64,000 nt of DNA, taken from contig JAEHOE010000255.1 of NCBI GenBank assembly GCA_016858145.1, positions 1-64,000 of the forward strand, written 5' to 3'. Below the pieces are notes generated by a model. That model was not told the DNA's origin, made no database searches, and saw only the letters and a program-made list of their open reading frames with translations. A program made the position numbers and the translations under genes. Of this stretch, positions 1-15,000 are shown piece after piece. Every line of letters begins with the position of its first letter. Positions within the stretch are counted from its first letter, which is position 1. Source of the stretch: Edaphochlamys debaryana. Lineage: Eukaryota > Chlorophyta > Chlorophyceae > Chlamydomonadales.

Positions 1-3000
1 CAGCTATCATACGCAGGGGCTGACGAGGAGTCGCGTGGTCATCGGGGGGTTGGCGCGAAGACTCTTCTTCTTTGCGAGGAAAAAAAGCGAGCGCTCGGGT
101 TGAGGCTCCGAGCTTCGCGCAAGGTAGAGCATCAAGTGGGGTACGCACTGGAATGAAGCGCGCAAGGCGGACCAAGCGAGGTCGCGCATCTCGGTAAGCT
201 GCAGACGCACGATAGAAAGCCAGAAGTGCAAGTAGCAGTTCCATCTATAAACGAGAACAGGAAGTCGCGCGTTTGAAAGCTCCGGGCTGCGCGGCAACAT
301 CGCGGTCGTGCAGCCGTGCCCCCCGTGCGCTCGGCGAACCCCGCCCCCCGCTCAGCCCCCGGCTCCCAGCCGGACCAAGTGCCCTCCCCACGTACGCTCG
401 CACCCGTGGCATGGACTCACAGGAGTGGCGCGCAGTGGAGGCTGGCTGGCCCCCGCAGAAGGGAAGGAAGCTAAGGCGGGGCCCGGCACACGCATGCGTG
501 GTCGCCCCAGCGCCCCTGTTCTCCAGCGCCCCTGCCACCGGTTGTAACCTCAGCTCTGCCTGTCAGGACGGGAGACACGTGATAGCAGCCCGCAGGCATG
601 CTTATGCTCGCCTCCCCTCCAAACTGCCTTGATGATCGTGCGTGCGCCAGGCCCGCCCGCCGACACTGGTCTTGTAATGCACACCCCGCATCCACAGCGT
701 CGCCCCGCAGGCAGCCTCGGCTATCCCAGACAGCGACAAAAGGGGCTGTCCGGCAGCAAAGAGGCGTCTAGAGACACCGTGCACAGGAGAAGGGACAAGG
801 CGACGCAGCGCCCCCAAGCCACAGCGACAGGACCCCGCATCAGCGGGCTCCGGGCTGCCTGAGGGCGACTCACGCGCGGAGGGCTGGGAGCCGACACCCC
901 GGCAGCGACGCCAGCTCCCTCCGCTGCAAGTCTCCGCTGCTGACCACGCCTCCGCCGGCATGCCGTGGCGCATTGGAAACCTGCGCAAGGTGCGGTGTCC
1001 CTCGGCCCTCGCTCGGCCGGGCTGCCACCCGCGTCTCCAGCTGCAGGCAAGCCCCCTGCGCTCCCATCCAGCCGCTGCGCACCACCAGCTGGTCCGCCCT
1101 TGGCAGCAGCCACCAAAACCGCCCTGCAGGGGGGGACCAGGTTGCTTGGCCCCTTCAAGGCCACACGGCCAAGCTGCCTCTGCTCCTTCAAGCCGCGTGG
1201 AGAGCCCGCTCCACCGCCCACGCCGCATGCAGGCAAGGCCCAGGCACTCCTGCAGCTGGGCGCGGAGGAGGAGGACTGACGACACTGGAGCCCGTGAGCC
1301 GGGGCGTAGGACCAGAGCCGGGCGGGGACCCGAGCACGAGCCTCCTCACCAGGCCGCGGCGCCCGCCACGGCCCACGGCCGAGTGCAGGATTGTGCCTCC
1401 CGCGCCTGAGCTCCGACCCCACGCAGCCGCGCGAGCCCCTGCCTCTCGACGGGGGTACCACGCGCAGTAGACCCCCCATGAGAGACTTGCTGCCGAGCAC
1501 ACCAGCCGGGAAGCGCAAGCTTAAGGCCAGGGGGCGGCGTGGGGTGGCTGGCCCCCGTCACTACCCGGACCTCGTCGGACCCGAGCGACGCGGGTCGGCC
1601 AGCCGTTGTGCAACCCTCTCCAGGCGTCTGACAGACCTCCAGGCTGCTGTGACTGCAGCCGCGCAGTGCTCCGGTCGTGCAAGTTCGCGGGGGCGCCGAT
1701 CGTGCAGGCTTGGCGAGCGTGAGCGCCATTATTGAGCGCAGAGTCGTACGCAGACGATTCAGCTATCATACGCAGGGCTGACGAGGAGTCGCGTGGGTCA
1801 TCGTTGGGTTGGCGCGAAGACTCTTCTTCTTTTGCGAGGGAAAAAAGCGAGCGCTCGGGTTGAGGTCCGAGCTCGCGCCAAGGTAGAGCATCAAGTGGGG
1901 TACGACGCACTGGAATGAAGCGCGCAAGGCGGACCAAGCGAGGTCGCGCATCTCGGTAAGCTGCAGACGCACGATAGGAAAGCCAGAAGTGCAAGTAGTA
2001 GCAGTAGCAGTTCCATCTATAACACGAGAACAGGAAGTCGCGCGTTGAAAGCTCCGGGCTGCGCGGCAACATCGCGGTCGTGCAGCCGTGCCCCCCGTGC
2101 GCTCGGTGAACCCCCGCCCCCCGCTCAGCCCCCGGCTCCCAGCCGGACCAAGTGCCCTCCCCACGTACGCTCGCACCCGTGGCATGGACTTCACAGAGTG
2201 GCGCTCAGTGGAGGCTGGCTGGCCCCCGCAGAAGGAAGGAAGCTAAGGCGGGGCCCGGCACACGCATGCGTGGTCGCCCCAGCGCCCCCTGTTCCTCAGC
2301 GCCCCTGCCCCCGGTGTAACCTCAGCTCTGCCTGTCAGGACGGGAGACACGTGATAGCAGCCCGCAGGCATGCTTATGCTCGCCTCCCCTCCAACTGCCT
2401 GATGATCGTGCGTGCGCCCAGGCCGCCCGCGACACTGGTCTTGTAATGCACACCCGCATCCACAGCGTCGCCCCCGCAGGCAGCCTCGGCTATCCCAGAC
2501 AGCGACAAAAGGGCGGTCCGGCAGCAAAGAGGCGTCTAGAGACACCGTGCACAGGAGAAGGACAAGGCGACGCAGCGCCCCCCAAGCACAGCGACAGGAC
2601 CCCGCATCAGCGGGCTCCGGGCTGCCTGAGGGCGAGCTCACGCGCGGAGGCTTGGGAGCCCACCCCGGCCGCGACGCCAGCTCCCTCCGCTGCAAGTCTC
2701 CGCTGCTGACCACGCCTCCGCCGGCATGCCGTGGCGCATTGAAACCTGCGCAAGGTGCGGTGTCCCCTCGGCCCTCGCTCGGCCGGCTGCCACCCGCCGT
2801 CTCCAGCTGCAGGCAAGCCCCACTGCGCTCCCCATCCAGCCGCTGCGCACCACCAGCTGGTCCGCCCTGGCAGCAGCACCAAAACCGCCCTGCAGCGGGG
2901 GGGACCAGGTTGCTTGGCCCCTTCAAGGCCACACGGCCAAGCTGCCTCTGCTCTTCAAGCCGCGTGGAGAGCCCGCTCCACCGCCCACGCCGCATGCAGG

Positions 3001-6000
3001 CAAGGCCCAGGCACTCCTGCAGCTGGGCGCAGGAGGACTGACGACACTGGAGCCCGTGAGCCGGGCGTAGGACAGAGCCGGGCGGGGACCCGAGCACGAG
3101 CCTCCTCACCAGCTGCGGCGCCCCGCCACGGCCACGGCCGAGTGCAGGATGTGCCTCCCGCCGCTGAGCTCCGGACCCCACGCAGCCGCGCGAGCCCCGC
3201 CTCTCGACGGGGTACCACGCGCAGTAGACCCCCATGAGAGCTTGCTGCCGCGACACACCAGCCGGGAAGCGCAAGGCTTAAGGCCAGGGGGCGGCGTGGG
3301 GGTGGCTGGCCCCGTCACTACCCGGACCTCGTCGGACCCGAGCGACGCGGGTCGCCTGCCAGCCGTTTGCAACCCTCTCCAGGCGTCGACAGACCTCCAG
3401 GCTGCTGCTGACTGCAGCCGCGCAGTGCTCCGGTCGTGCAAGTTCGCGGGGGCGCCGATCGATGCAGGCTTGGCGAGCGTGAGCGCCATTATTGAGCTGC
3501 AGAGTCGTACGCAGACGATTCAGCTATCATACGCAGGGGCTGACGAGGAGTCGCGTGGTCATCGTTGGGTTGGCGCGAAGACTCTTCTTCTTTTGCGAGG
3601 AAAAAAAGCGAGCGCTCGGGTTGAGGCTTCCGAGCTTCGCGCCAGGTAGAGCATCAAAGTGGGGTACGCACTGGAATGAAGCGCGCAAGGCGGACCAAGC
3701 GAGGTCGCGCATCTCGGTAGCTGCAGACGCACGATAGGAAAGCCAGAAGTGCAAGTAGCAGTTCCATCTATAACCGAGAACAGGAAGTCGCGCTGTTGAA
3801 AGCTCCGGGCTGCGCGGCAACATCGCGGTCGTGCAGCCGTGCCCCCCGTGCGCTCGGCGAACCCCGCCCCCCGCTCAGCCCCCGGCTCCCAGCCGGACCA
3901 AGTGCCCTCCCACGTACGCTCGCACCCGTGGCATGGACTTCACAGGAGTGGCGCTCAGTGGAGGCTGGCTGGCCCCCGCAGAAGGGAAGGAAGCTAAGGC
4001 GGGGCCCGGCACACGCATGCGTGGGTCGCCCCAGCCCCCTGTTCCTCCAGCGCCCCTGCCCCCCCGGTGTAACCTCAGCTCTGCCGTCAGGACGGGAGAC
4101 ACGTATAGCAGCCCGCAGGCATGCTTATGCTCGCCTCCCCTCCAACTGCCTTGATGATCGTGCGTGCGCCAGGCCCGCCCGCCGACACTGGTCTTGTAAT
4201 GCACACCCCGCATCCACAGCGTCGCCCCCGCAGGCAGCCTCAGCTATCCCAGACAGCGACAAAAGGGGCGGTCCAGCAGCAATGAGGCGTCTAGAGACAC
4301 CGTGCACAGGAGAAGGACAAGGCGACGCAGCGCTCCCAAGCCACAGCGACAGGACCCCGCATCAGCGGGCTCCGGGCTGCCTGAGGGCGAGCTCACGCGC
4401 GGAGGCTTGGGAGCCCACACCCCGGCAGCGACGCCAGCTCCCTCCGCTGCAAGTCTCCGCTGCTGACCACGCCTCCGCCGGCATGCCGTGGCGCGTTGGA
4501 AACCTGCGCAAGGTGCGGTGTCCCTCGGCCCTCGCTCGGCCCGGCTGCCACCCGCCGTCTCCAGCTGCAGGCAAGCCCCCTGCGCTCCCCATCCAGCCGC
4601 TGCGCACCACCAGCTGGTCCGCCCTTGGCAGCAGCACCAAAAACCGCCCTGCAGGGGGGGACCAGGTTGCTTGGCCCCTTCAAGGCCACACGGCCAAGCT
4701 GCCTCTGCTCCTTCAAGCCGCGTGGAGAGCCCGCTCCACCGCCCACGCCGCATGCAGGCAAGGCCCAGGCACTCCTGCAGCTGGGCGCAGAAGGACTGAC
4801 GACACTGGAGCCCGTGAGCCGGGCGTAGGACCAGAGCCGGGCGGGGACCCGAGCACGAGCCTCCTCACCAGGCCGCGGCGCCCCGCCACGGCCACGGCCG
4901 AGTGCAGGATTGTGCCTCCCGCCGCTGAGCTCCGGACCCCACGCAGCCGCGCGAGCCCCTGCCTCTCGACGGGGTACCACGCGCAGTAGACCCCCCATGA
5001 GAGCTTGCTGCCGCGACACACCAGCCGGGAAGCGCAAGGCTTAAGGCCAGGGGGCGGCGTGGGGTGGCTGGCCCCGTCACTACCCGGACCTCGTCGGACC
5101 CGAGCGACGCGGGTCGCCTGCCAGCCGTTGTGCAACCCTCTCCAGGCGTTGACAGACCTCCAGGCTGCTGCTGACTGCAGCCGCGCAGTGCTCCGGTCGT
5201 GCAAGTTCGCGGGGGCGCCGATCGATGCAGGCTTGGCGAGCGTGAGCGCCATTATTGAGCTGCAGAGTCGTACGCAGACGATTCAGCTATCATACGCAGG
5301 GGCTGACGAGGAGTCGCGTGGTCATCGTTGGGTTGGCGCGAAGACTCTTCTTCTTTTGCGAGGGAAAAAAGCGAGCGCTCGGGTTGAGGCTTCCGAGCTT
5401 CGCGCCAAGGTAGAGCATCAAGTGGGGTACGCACTGGAATGAAGCGCGCAAGGCGGACCAAGCGAGGTCGCGCATCTCGGTAAGCTGCAGACGCACGATA
5501 GGAAAGCCAGAGGTGCAAGTAGCAGTTCCATCTATAACACGAGAACAGGAAGTCGCGCCGTTGAAAGCTCCGGGCTGCGCGGCAACATCGCGGTCGTGCA
5601 GCCGTGCCCCCCGTGCGCTCGGCGAACCCCGCCCCCCGCTCAGCCCCCGGCTCCCAGCCGGACCAAGTGCCCTCCCCACGTACGCTCGCACCCGTGGCAT
5701 GGACTTCACAGGAGTGGCGCTCAGTGGAGGCTGGCTGGCCCCCGCAGAAGGGAAGGAAGCTAAGGCGGGGCCCGGCACACGCATGCGTGGTCGCCCCAGC
5801 GCCCCCTGTTCCTCCAGCGCCCCTGCCCCCGGTGTAACCTCAGCTCTGCCCGTCAGGACGGGAGACACGTGATAGCAGCCCGCAGGCATGCCTATGCTCG
5901 CCTCCCCTCCAACTGCCTTGATGATCGTGCGTGCGCCAGGCCCGCCCGCCGACACTGGTCTTGTAATGCACACCCCGCATCCACAGCGTCGCCCCCGCAG

Positions 6001-9000
6001 GCAGCCTCGGCTATCCCAGACAGCGACAAAAGGGGCGGTCCGGCAGCAAAGAGGCGTCTAGAGACACCGTGCACAGGAGAAGGACAAGGCGACGCAGCGC
6101 CCCCAAGCCACAGCGACAGGACCCCGCATCAGCGGGCTCCGGGCTGCCTGAGGGCGAGCTCACGCGCGGAGGCTTGGGAGCCCACACCCCGGCAGCGACG
6201 CCAGCTCCCTCCGCTGCAAGTCTCCGCTGCTGACCACGCCTCCGCCGGCATGCCGTGGCGCATTGGAAACCTTCGCAAGGTGCGGTGTCCCTCGGCCCTC
6301 GCTCGGCCCGGCTGCCACCCGCCGTCTCCAGCTGCAGGCAAGCCCCCTGCGCTCCCCATCCAGCCGCTGCGCACCACCAGCTGGTCCGCCCTTGGCAGCA
6401 GCACCAAAACCGCCCTGCAGGGGGGGACCAGGTTGCTTGGCCCCTTCAAGGCCACACGGCCAAGCTGCCTCTGCTCCTTCAAGCCGCGTGGAGAGCCCGC
6501 TCCACCGCCCACGCCGCATGCAGGCAAGGCCCAGGCACTCCTGCAGCTGGGCGCAGGAGGACTGACGACACTGGAGCCCGTGAGCCGGGCGTAGGACCAG
6601 AGCCGGGCGGGGACCCGAGCACGAGCCTCCTCACCAGGCCGCGGCGCCCCGCCACGGCCACGGCCGAGTGCAGGATTGTGCCTCCCGCCGCTGAGCTCCG
6701 GACCCCACGCAGCCGCGCGAGCCCCTGCCTCTCGACGGGGTACCACGCGCAGTAGACCCCCCATGAGAGCTTGCTGCCGCGACACACCAGCCGGGAAGCG
6801 CAAGGCTTAAGGCCAGGGGGCGGCGTGGGGTGGCTGGCCCCGTCACTACCCGGACCTCGTCGGACCCGAGCGACGCGGGTCGCCTGCCAGCCGTTGTGCA
6901 ACCCTCTCCAGGCGTCGACAGACCTCCAGGCTGCTGCTGACTGCAGCCGCGCAGTGCTCCGGTCGTGCAAGTTCGCGGGGGCGCCGATCGATGCAGGCTT
7001 GGCGAGCGTGAGCGCCATTATTGAGCTGCAGAGTCGTACGCAGACGATTCAGCTATCATACGCAGGGGCTGACGAGGAGTCGCGTGGTCATCGTTGGGTT
7101 GGCGCGAAGACTCTTCTTCTTTTGCGAGGAAAAAAAGCGAGCGCTCGGGTTGAGGCTTCCGAGCTTCGCGCCAAGGTAGAGCATCAAGTGGGGTACGCAC
7201 TGGAATGAAGCGCGCAAGGCGGACCAAGCGAGGTCGCGCATCTCGGTAAGCTGCAGACGCACGATAGGAAAGCCAGAAGTGCAAGTAGCAGTTCCATCTA
7301 TAACACGAGAACAGGAAGTCGCGCCGTTGAAAGCTCCGGGCTGCGCGGCAACATCGCGGTCGTGCAGCCGTGCCCCCCGTGCGCTCGGCGAACCCCGCCC
7401 CCCGCTCAGCCCCCGGCTCCCAGCCGGACCAAGTGCCCTCCCCACGTACGCTCGCACCCGTGGCATGGACTTCACAGGAGTGGCGCTCAGTGGAGGCTGG
7501 CTGGCCCCCGCAGAAGGGAAGGAAGCTAAGGCGGGGCCCGGCACACGCATGCGTGGTCGCCCCAGCGCCCCCTGTTCCTCCAGCGCCCCTGCCCCCGGTG
7601 TAACCTCAGCTCTGCCTGTCAGGACGGGAGACACGTGATAGCAGCCCGCAGGCATGCTTATGCTCGCCTCCCCTCCAACTGCCTTGATGATCGTGCGTGC
7701 GCCAGGCCCGCCCGCCGACACTGGTCTTGTAATGCACACCCCGCATCCACAGCGTCGCCCCCGCAGGCAGCCTCGGCTATCCCAGACAGCGACAAAAGGG
7801 GCGGTCCGGCAGCAAAGAGGCGTCTAGAGACACCGTGCACAGGAGAAGGACAAGGCGACGCAGCGCCCCCAAGCCACAGCGACAGGACCCCGCATCAGCG
7901 GGCTCCGGGCTGCCTGAGGGCGAGCTCACGCGCGGAGGCTTGGGAGCCGACACCCCGGCAGCGACGCCAGCTCCCTCCGCTGCAAGTCTCCGCTGCTGAC
8001 CACGCCTCCGCCGGCATGCCGTGGCGCATTGGAAACCTGCGCAAGGTGCGGTGTCCCTCGGCCCTCGCTCGGCCCGGCTGCCACCCGCGTCTCCAGCTGC
8101 AGGCAAGCCCCCTGCGCTCCCCATCCAGCCGCTGCGCACCACCAGCTGGTCCGCCCTTGGCAGCAGCACCAAAACCGCCCTGCAGGGGGGGACCAGGTTG
8201 CTTGGCCCCTTCAAGGCCACACGGCCAAGCTGCCTCTGCTCCTTCAAGCCGCGTGGAGAGCCCGCTCCACCGCCCACGCCGCATGCAGGCAAGGCCCAGG
8301 CACTCCTGCAGCTGGGCGCAGGAGGACTGACGACACTGGAGCCCGTGAGCCGGGCGTAGGACCAGAGCCGGGCGGGGACCCGAGCACGAGCCTCCTCACC
8401 AGGCCGCGGCGCCCCGCCACGGCCACGGCCGAGTGCAGGATTGTGCCTCCCGCCGCTGAGCTCCGGACCCCACGCAGCCGCGCGAGCCCCTGCCTCTCGA
8501 CGGGGTACCACGCGCAGTAGACCCCCCATGAGAGCTTGCTGCCGCGACACACCAGCCGGGAAGCGCAAGGCTTAAGGCCAGGGGGCGGCGTGGGGTGGCT
8601 GGCCCCGTCACTACCCGGACCTCGTCGGACCCGAGCGACGCGGGTCGCCTGCCAGCCGTTGTGCAACCCTCTCCAGGCGTTGACAGACCTCCAGGCTGCT
8701 GCTGACTGCAGCCGCGCAGTGCTCCGGTCGTGCAAGTTCGCGGGGGCGCCGATCGATGCAGGCTTGGCGAGCGTGAGCGCCATTATTGAGCTGCAGAGTC
8801 GTACGCAGACGATTCAGCTATCATACGCAGGGGCTGACGAGGAGTCGCGTGGTCATCGTTGGGTTGGCGCGAAGACTCTTCTTCTTTTGCGAGGGAAAAA
8901 AGCGAGCGCTCGGGTTGAGGCTTCCGAGCTTCGCGCCAAGGTAGAGCATCAAGTGGGGTACGCACTGGAATGAAGCGCGCAAGGCGGACCAAGCGAGGTC

Positions 9001-12000
9001 GCGCATCTCGGTAAGCTGCAGACGCACGATAGGAAAGCCAGAAGTGCAAGTAGCAGTTCCATCTATAACACGAGAACAGGAAGTCGCGCCGTTGAAAGCT
9101 CCGGGCTGCGCGGCAACATCGCGGTCGTGCAGCCGTGCCCCCCGTGCGCTCGGTGAACCCCGCCCCCCGCTCAGCCCCCGGCTCCCAGCCGGACCAAGTG
9201 CCCTCCCCACGTACGCTCGCACCCGTGGCATGGACTTCACAGGAGTGGCGCTCAGTGGAGGCTGGCTGGCCCCCGCAGAAGGGAAGGAAGCTAAGGCGGG
9301 GCCCGGCACACGCATGCGTGGTCGCCCCAGCGCCCCCTGTTCCTCCAGCGCCCCTGCCCCCGGTGTAACCTCAGCTCTGCCTGTCAGGACGGGAGACACG
9401 TGATAGCAGCCCGCAGGCATGCTTATGCTCGCCTCCCCTCCAACTGCCTTGATGATCGTGCGTGCGCCAGGCCCGCCCGCCGACACTGGTCTTGTAATGC
9501 ACACCCCGCATCCACAGCGTCGCCCCCGCAGGCAGCCTCGGCTATCCCAGACAGCGACAAAAGGGGCGGTCCGGCAGCAAAGAGGCGTCTAGAGACACCG
9601 TGCACAGGAGAAGGACAAGGCGACGCAGCGCCCCCAAGCCACAGCGACAGGACCCCGCATCAGCGGGCTCCGGGCTGCCTGAGGGCGAGCTCACGCGCGG
9701 AGGCTTGGGAGCCCACACCCCGGCAGCGACGCCAGCTCCCTCCGCTGCAAGTCTCCGCTGCTGACCACGCCTCCGCCGGCATGCCGTGGCGCATTGGAAA
9801 CCTGCGCAAGGTGCGGTGTCCCTCGGCCCTCGCTCGGCCCGGCTGCCACCCGCGTCTCCAGCTGCAGGCAAGCCCCCTGCGCTCCCCATCCAGCCGCTGC
9901 GCACCACCAGCTGGTCCGCCCTTGGCAGCAGCACCAAAACCGCCCTGCAGGGGGGGACCAGGTTGCTTGGCCCCTTCAAGGCCACACGGCCAAGCTGCCT
10001 CTGCTCTTCAAGCCGCGTGGAGAGCCCGCTCCACCGCCCACGCCGCATGCAGGCAAGGCCCAGGCACTCCTGCAGCTGGGCGCAGGAGGACTGACGACAC
10101 TGGAGCCCGTGAGCCGGGCGTAGGACCAGAGCCGGGCGGGGACCCGAGCACGAGCCTCCTCACCAGGCCGCGGCGCCCCGCCACGGCCACGGCCGAGTGC
10201 AGGATTGTGCCTCCCGCCGCTGAGCTCCGGACCCCACGCAGCCGCGCGAGCCCCTGCCTCTCGACGGGGTACCACGCGCAGTAGACCCCCCATGAGAGCT
10301 TGCTGCCGCGACACACCAGCCGGGAAGCGCAAGGCTTAAGGCCAGGGGGCGGCGTGGGGTGGCTGGCCCCGTCACTACCCGGACCTCGTCGGACCCGAGC
10401 GAAGCGGGTCGCCTGCCAGCCGTTGTGCAACCCTCTCCAGGCGTTGACAGACCTCCAGGCTGCTGCTGACTGCAGCCGCGCAGTGCTCCGGTCGTGCAAG
10501 TTCGCGGGGGCGCCGATCGATGCAGGCTTGGCGAGCGTGAGCGCCATTATTGAGCTGCAGAGTCGTACGCAGACGATTCAGCTATCATACGCAGGGGCTG
10601 ACGAGGAGTCGCGTGGTCATCGTTGGGTTGGCGCGAAGACTCTTCTTCTTTTGCGAGGAAAAAAAGCGAGCGCTCGGGTTGAGGCTTCCGAGCTTCGCGC
10701 CAAGGTAGAGCATCAAGTGGGGTACGCACTGGAATGAAGCGCGCAAGGCGGACCAAGCGAGGTCGCGCATCTCGGTAAGCTGCAGACGCACGATAGCAAA
10801 GCCAGAAGTGCAAGTAGCAGTTCCATCTATAACACGAGAACAGGAAGTCGCGCTGTTGAAAGCTCCGGGCTGCGCGGCAACATCGCGGTCGTGCAGCCGT
10901 GCCCCCCGTGCGCTCGGCGAACCCCGCCCCCCGCTCAGCCCCCGGCTCCCAGCCGGACCAAGTGCCCTCCCCACGTACGCTCGCACCCGTGGCATGGACT
11001 TCACAGGAGTGGCGCTCAGTGGAGGCTGGCTGGCCCCCGCAGAAGGGAAGGAAGCTAAGGCGGGGCCCGGCACACGCATGCGTGGTCGCCCCAGCGCCCC
11101 CTGTTCCTCCAGCGCCCCTGCCCCCGGTGTAACCTCAGCTCTGCCCGTCAGGACGGGAGACACGTGATAGCAGCCCGCAGGCATGCTTATGCTCGCCTCC
11201 CCTCCAACTGCCTTGATGATCGTGCGTGCGCCAGGCCCGCCCGCCGACACTGGTCTTGTAATGCACACCCCGCATCCACAGCGTCGCCCCCGCAGGCAGC
11301 CTCGGCTATCCCAGACAGCGACAAAAGGGGCGGTCCGGCAGCAAAGAGGCGTCTAGAGACACCGTGCACAGGAGAAGGACAAGGCGACGCAGCGCCCCCA
11401 AGCCACAGCGACAGGACCCCGCATCAGCGGGCTCCGGGCTGCCTGAGGGCGAGCTCACGCGCGGAGGCTTGGGAGCCCACACCCCGGCAGCGACGCCAGC
11501 TCCCTCCGCTGCAAGTCTCCGCTGCTGACCACGCCTCCGCCGGCATGCCGTGGCGCATTGGAAACCTGCGCAAGGTGCGGTGTCCCTCGGCCCTCGCTCG
11601 GCCCGGCTGCCACCCGCGTCTCCAGCTGCAGGCAAGCCCCCTGCGCTCCCCATCCAGCCGCTGCGCACCACCAGCTGGTCCGCCCTTGGCAGCAGCACCA
11701 AAACCGCCCTGCAGGGGGGGACCAGGTTGCTTGGCCCCTTCAAGGCCACACGGCCAAGCTGCCTCTGCTCTTCAAGCCGCGTGGAGAGCCCGCTCCACCG
11801 CCCACGCCGCATGCAGGCAAGGCCCAGGCACTCCTGCAGCTGGGCGCAGGAGGACTGACGACACTGGAGCCCGTGAGCCGGGCGTAGGACCAGAGCCGGG
11901 CGGGGACCCGAGCACGAGCCTCCTCACCAGGCCGCGGCGCCCCGCCACGGCCACGGCCGAGTGCAGGATTGTGCCTCCCGCCGCTGAGCTCCGGACCCCA

Positions 12001-15000
12001 CGCAGCCGCGCGAGCCCCTGCCTCTCGACGGGGTACCACGCGCAGTAGACCCCCCATGAGAGCTTGCTGCCGCGACACACCAGCCGGGAAGCGCAAGGCT
12101 TAAGGCCAGGGGGCGGCGTGGGGTGGCTGGCCCCGTCACTACCCGGACCTCGTCGGACCCGAGCGACGCGGGTCGCCTGCCAGCCGTTGTGCAACCCTCT
12201 CCAGGCGTTGACAGACCTCCAGGCTGCTGCTGACTGCAGCCGCGCAGTGCTCCGGTCGTGCAAGTTCGCGGGGGCGCCGATCGATGCAGGCTTGGCGAGC
12301 GTGAGCGCCATTATTGAGCTGCAGAGTCGTACGCAGACGATTCAGCTATCATACGCAGGGGCTGACGAGGAGTCGCGTGGTCATCGTTGGGTTGGCGCGA
12401 AGACTCTTCTTCTTTTGCGAGGAAAAAAAGCGAGCGCTCGGGTTGAGGCTTCCGAGCTTCGCGCCAAGGTAGAGCATCAAGTGGGGTACGCACTGGAATG
12501 AAGCGCGCAAGGCGGACCAAGCGAGGTCGCGCATCTCGGTAAGCTGCAGACGCACGATAGGAAAGCCAGAAGTGCAAGTAGCAGTTCCATCTATAACACG
12601 AGAACAGGAAGTCGCGCCGTTGAAAGCTCCGGGCTGCGCGGCAACATCGCGGTCGTGCAGCCGTGCCCCCCGTGCGCTCGGCGAACCCCGCCCCCCGCTC
12701 AGCCCCCGGCTCCCAGCCGGACCAAGTGCCCTCCCCACGTACGCTCGCACCCGTGGCATGGACTTCACAGGAGTGGCGCTCAGTGGAGGCTGGCTGGCCC
12801 CCGCAGAAGGGAAGGAAGCTAAGGCGGGGCCCGGCACACGCATGCGTGGTCGCCCCAGCGCCCCCTGTTCCTCCAGCGCCCCTGCCCCCGGTGTAACCTC
12901 AGCTCTGCCCGTCAGGACGGGAGACACGTGATAGCAGCCCGCAGGCATGCTTATGCTCGCCTCCCCTCCAACTGCCTTGATGATCGTGCGTGCGCCAGGC
13001 CCGCCCGCCGACACTGGTCTTGTAATGCACACCCCGCATCCACAGCGTCGCCCCCGCAGGCAGCCTCGGCTATCCCAGACAGCGACAAAAGGGGCGGTCC
13101 GGCAGCAAAGAGGCGTCTAGAGACACCGTGCACAGGAGAAGGACAAGGCGACGCAGCGCCCCCAAGCCACAGCGACAGGACCCCGCATCAGCGGGCTCCG
13201 GGCTGCCTGAGGGCGAGCTCACGCGCGGAGGCTTGGGAGCCCACACCCCGGCAGCGACGCCAGCTCCCTCCGCTGCAAGTCTCCGCTGCTGACCACGCCT
13301 CCGCCGGCATGCCGTGGCGCATTGGAAACCTGCGCAAGGTGCGGTGTCCCTCGGCCCTCGCTCGGCCCGGCTGCCACCCGCCGTCTCCAGCTGCAGGCAA
13401 GCCCCCTGCGCTCCCCATCCAGCCGCTGCGCACCACCAGCTGGTCCGCCCTTGGCAGCAGCACCAAAACCGCCCTGCAGGGGGGGACCAGGTTGCTTGGC
13501 CCCTTCAAGGCCACACGGCCAAGCTGCCTCTGCTCCTTCAAGCCGCGTGGAGAGCCCGCTCCACCGCCCACGCCGCATGCAGGCAAGGCCCAGGCACTCC
13601 TGCAGCTGGGCGCAGGAGGACTGACGACACTGGAGCCCGTGAGCCGGGCGTAGGACCAGAGCCGGGCGGGGACCCGAGCACGAGCCTCCTCACCAGGCCG
13701 CGGCGCCCCGCCACGGCCACGGCCGAGTGCAGGATTGTGCCTCCCGCCGCTGAGCTCCGGACCCCACGCAGCCGCGCGAGCCCCTGCCTCTCGACGGGGT
13801 ACCACGCGCAGTAGACCCCCCATGAGAGCTTGCTGCCGCGACACACCAGCCGGGAAGCGCAAGGCTTAAGGCCAGGGGGCGGCGTGGGGTGGCTGGCCCC
13901 GTCACTACCCGGACCTCGTCGGACCCGAGCGACGCGGGTCGCCTGCCAGCCGTTGTGCAACCCTCTCCAGGCGTTGACAGACCTCCAGGCTGCTGCTGAC
14001 TGCAGCCGCGCAGTGCTCCGGTCGTGCAAGTTCGCGGGGGCGCCGATCGATGCAGGCTTGGCGAGCGTGAGCGCCATTATTGAGCTGCAGAGTCGTACGC
14101 AGACGATTCAGCTATCATACGCAGGGGCTGACGAGGAGTCGCGTGGTCATCGTTGGGTTGGCGCGAAGACTCTTCTTCTTTTGCGAGGAAAAAAAGCGAG
14201 CGCTCGGGTTGAGGCTTCCGAGCTTCGCGCCAAGGTAGAGCATCAAGTGGGGTACGCACTGGAATGAAGCGCGCAAGGCGGACCAAGCGAGGTCGCGCAT
14301 CTCGGTAAGCTGCAGACGCACGATAGCAAAGCCAGAAGTGCAAGTAGCAGTTCCATCTATAACACGAGAACAGGAAGTCGCGCTGTTGAAAGCTCCGGGC
14401 TGCGCGGCAACATCGCGGTCGTGCAGCCGTGCCCCCCGTGCGCTCGGCGAACCCCGCCCCCCGCTCAGCCCCCGGCTCCCAGCCGGACCAAGTGCCCTCC
14501 CCACGTACGCTCGCACCCGTGGCATGGACTTCACAGGAGTGGCGCTCAGTGGAGGCTGGCTGGCCCCCGCAGAAGGGAAGGAAGCTAAGGCGGGGCCCGG
14601 CACACGCATGCGTGGTCGCCCCAGCGCCCCCTGTTCCTCCAGCGCCCCTGCCCCCGGTGTAACCTCAGCTCTGCCTGTCAGGACGGGAGACACGTGATAG
14701 CAGCCCGCAGGCATGCTTATGCTCGCCTCCCCTCCAACTGCCTTGATGATCGTGCGTGCGCCAGGCCCGCCCGCCGACACTGGTCTTGTAATGCACACCC
14801 CGCATCCACAGCGTCGCCCCCGCAGGCAGCCTCGGCTATCCCAGACAGCGACAAAAGGGGCGGTCCGGCAGCAAAGAGGCGTCTAGAGACACCGTGCACA
14901 GGAGAAGGACAAGGCGACGCAGCGCCCCCAAGCCACAGCGACAGGACCCCGCATCAGCGGGCTCCGGGCTGCCTGAGGGCGAGCTCACGCGCGGAGGCTT

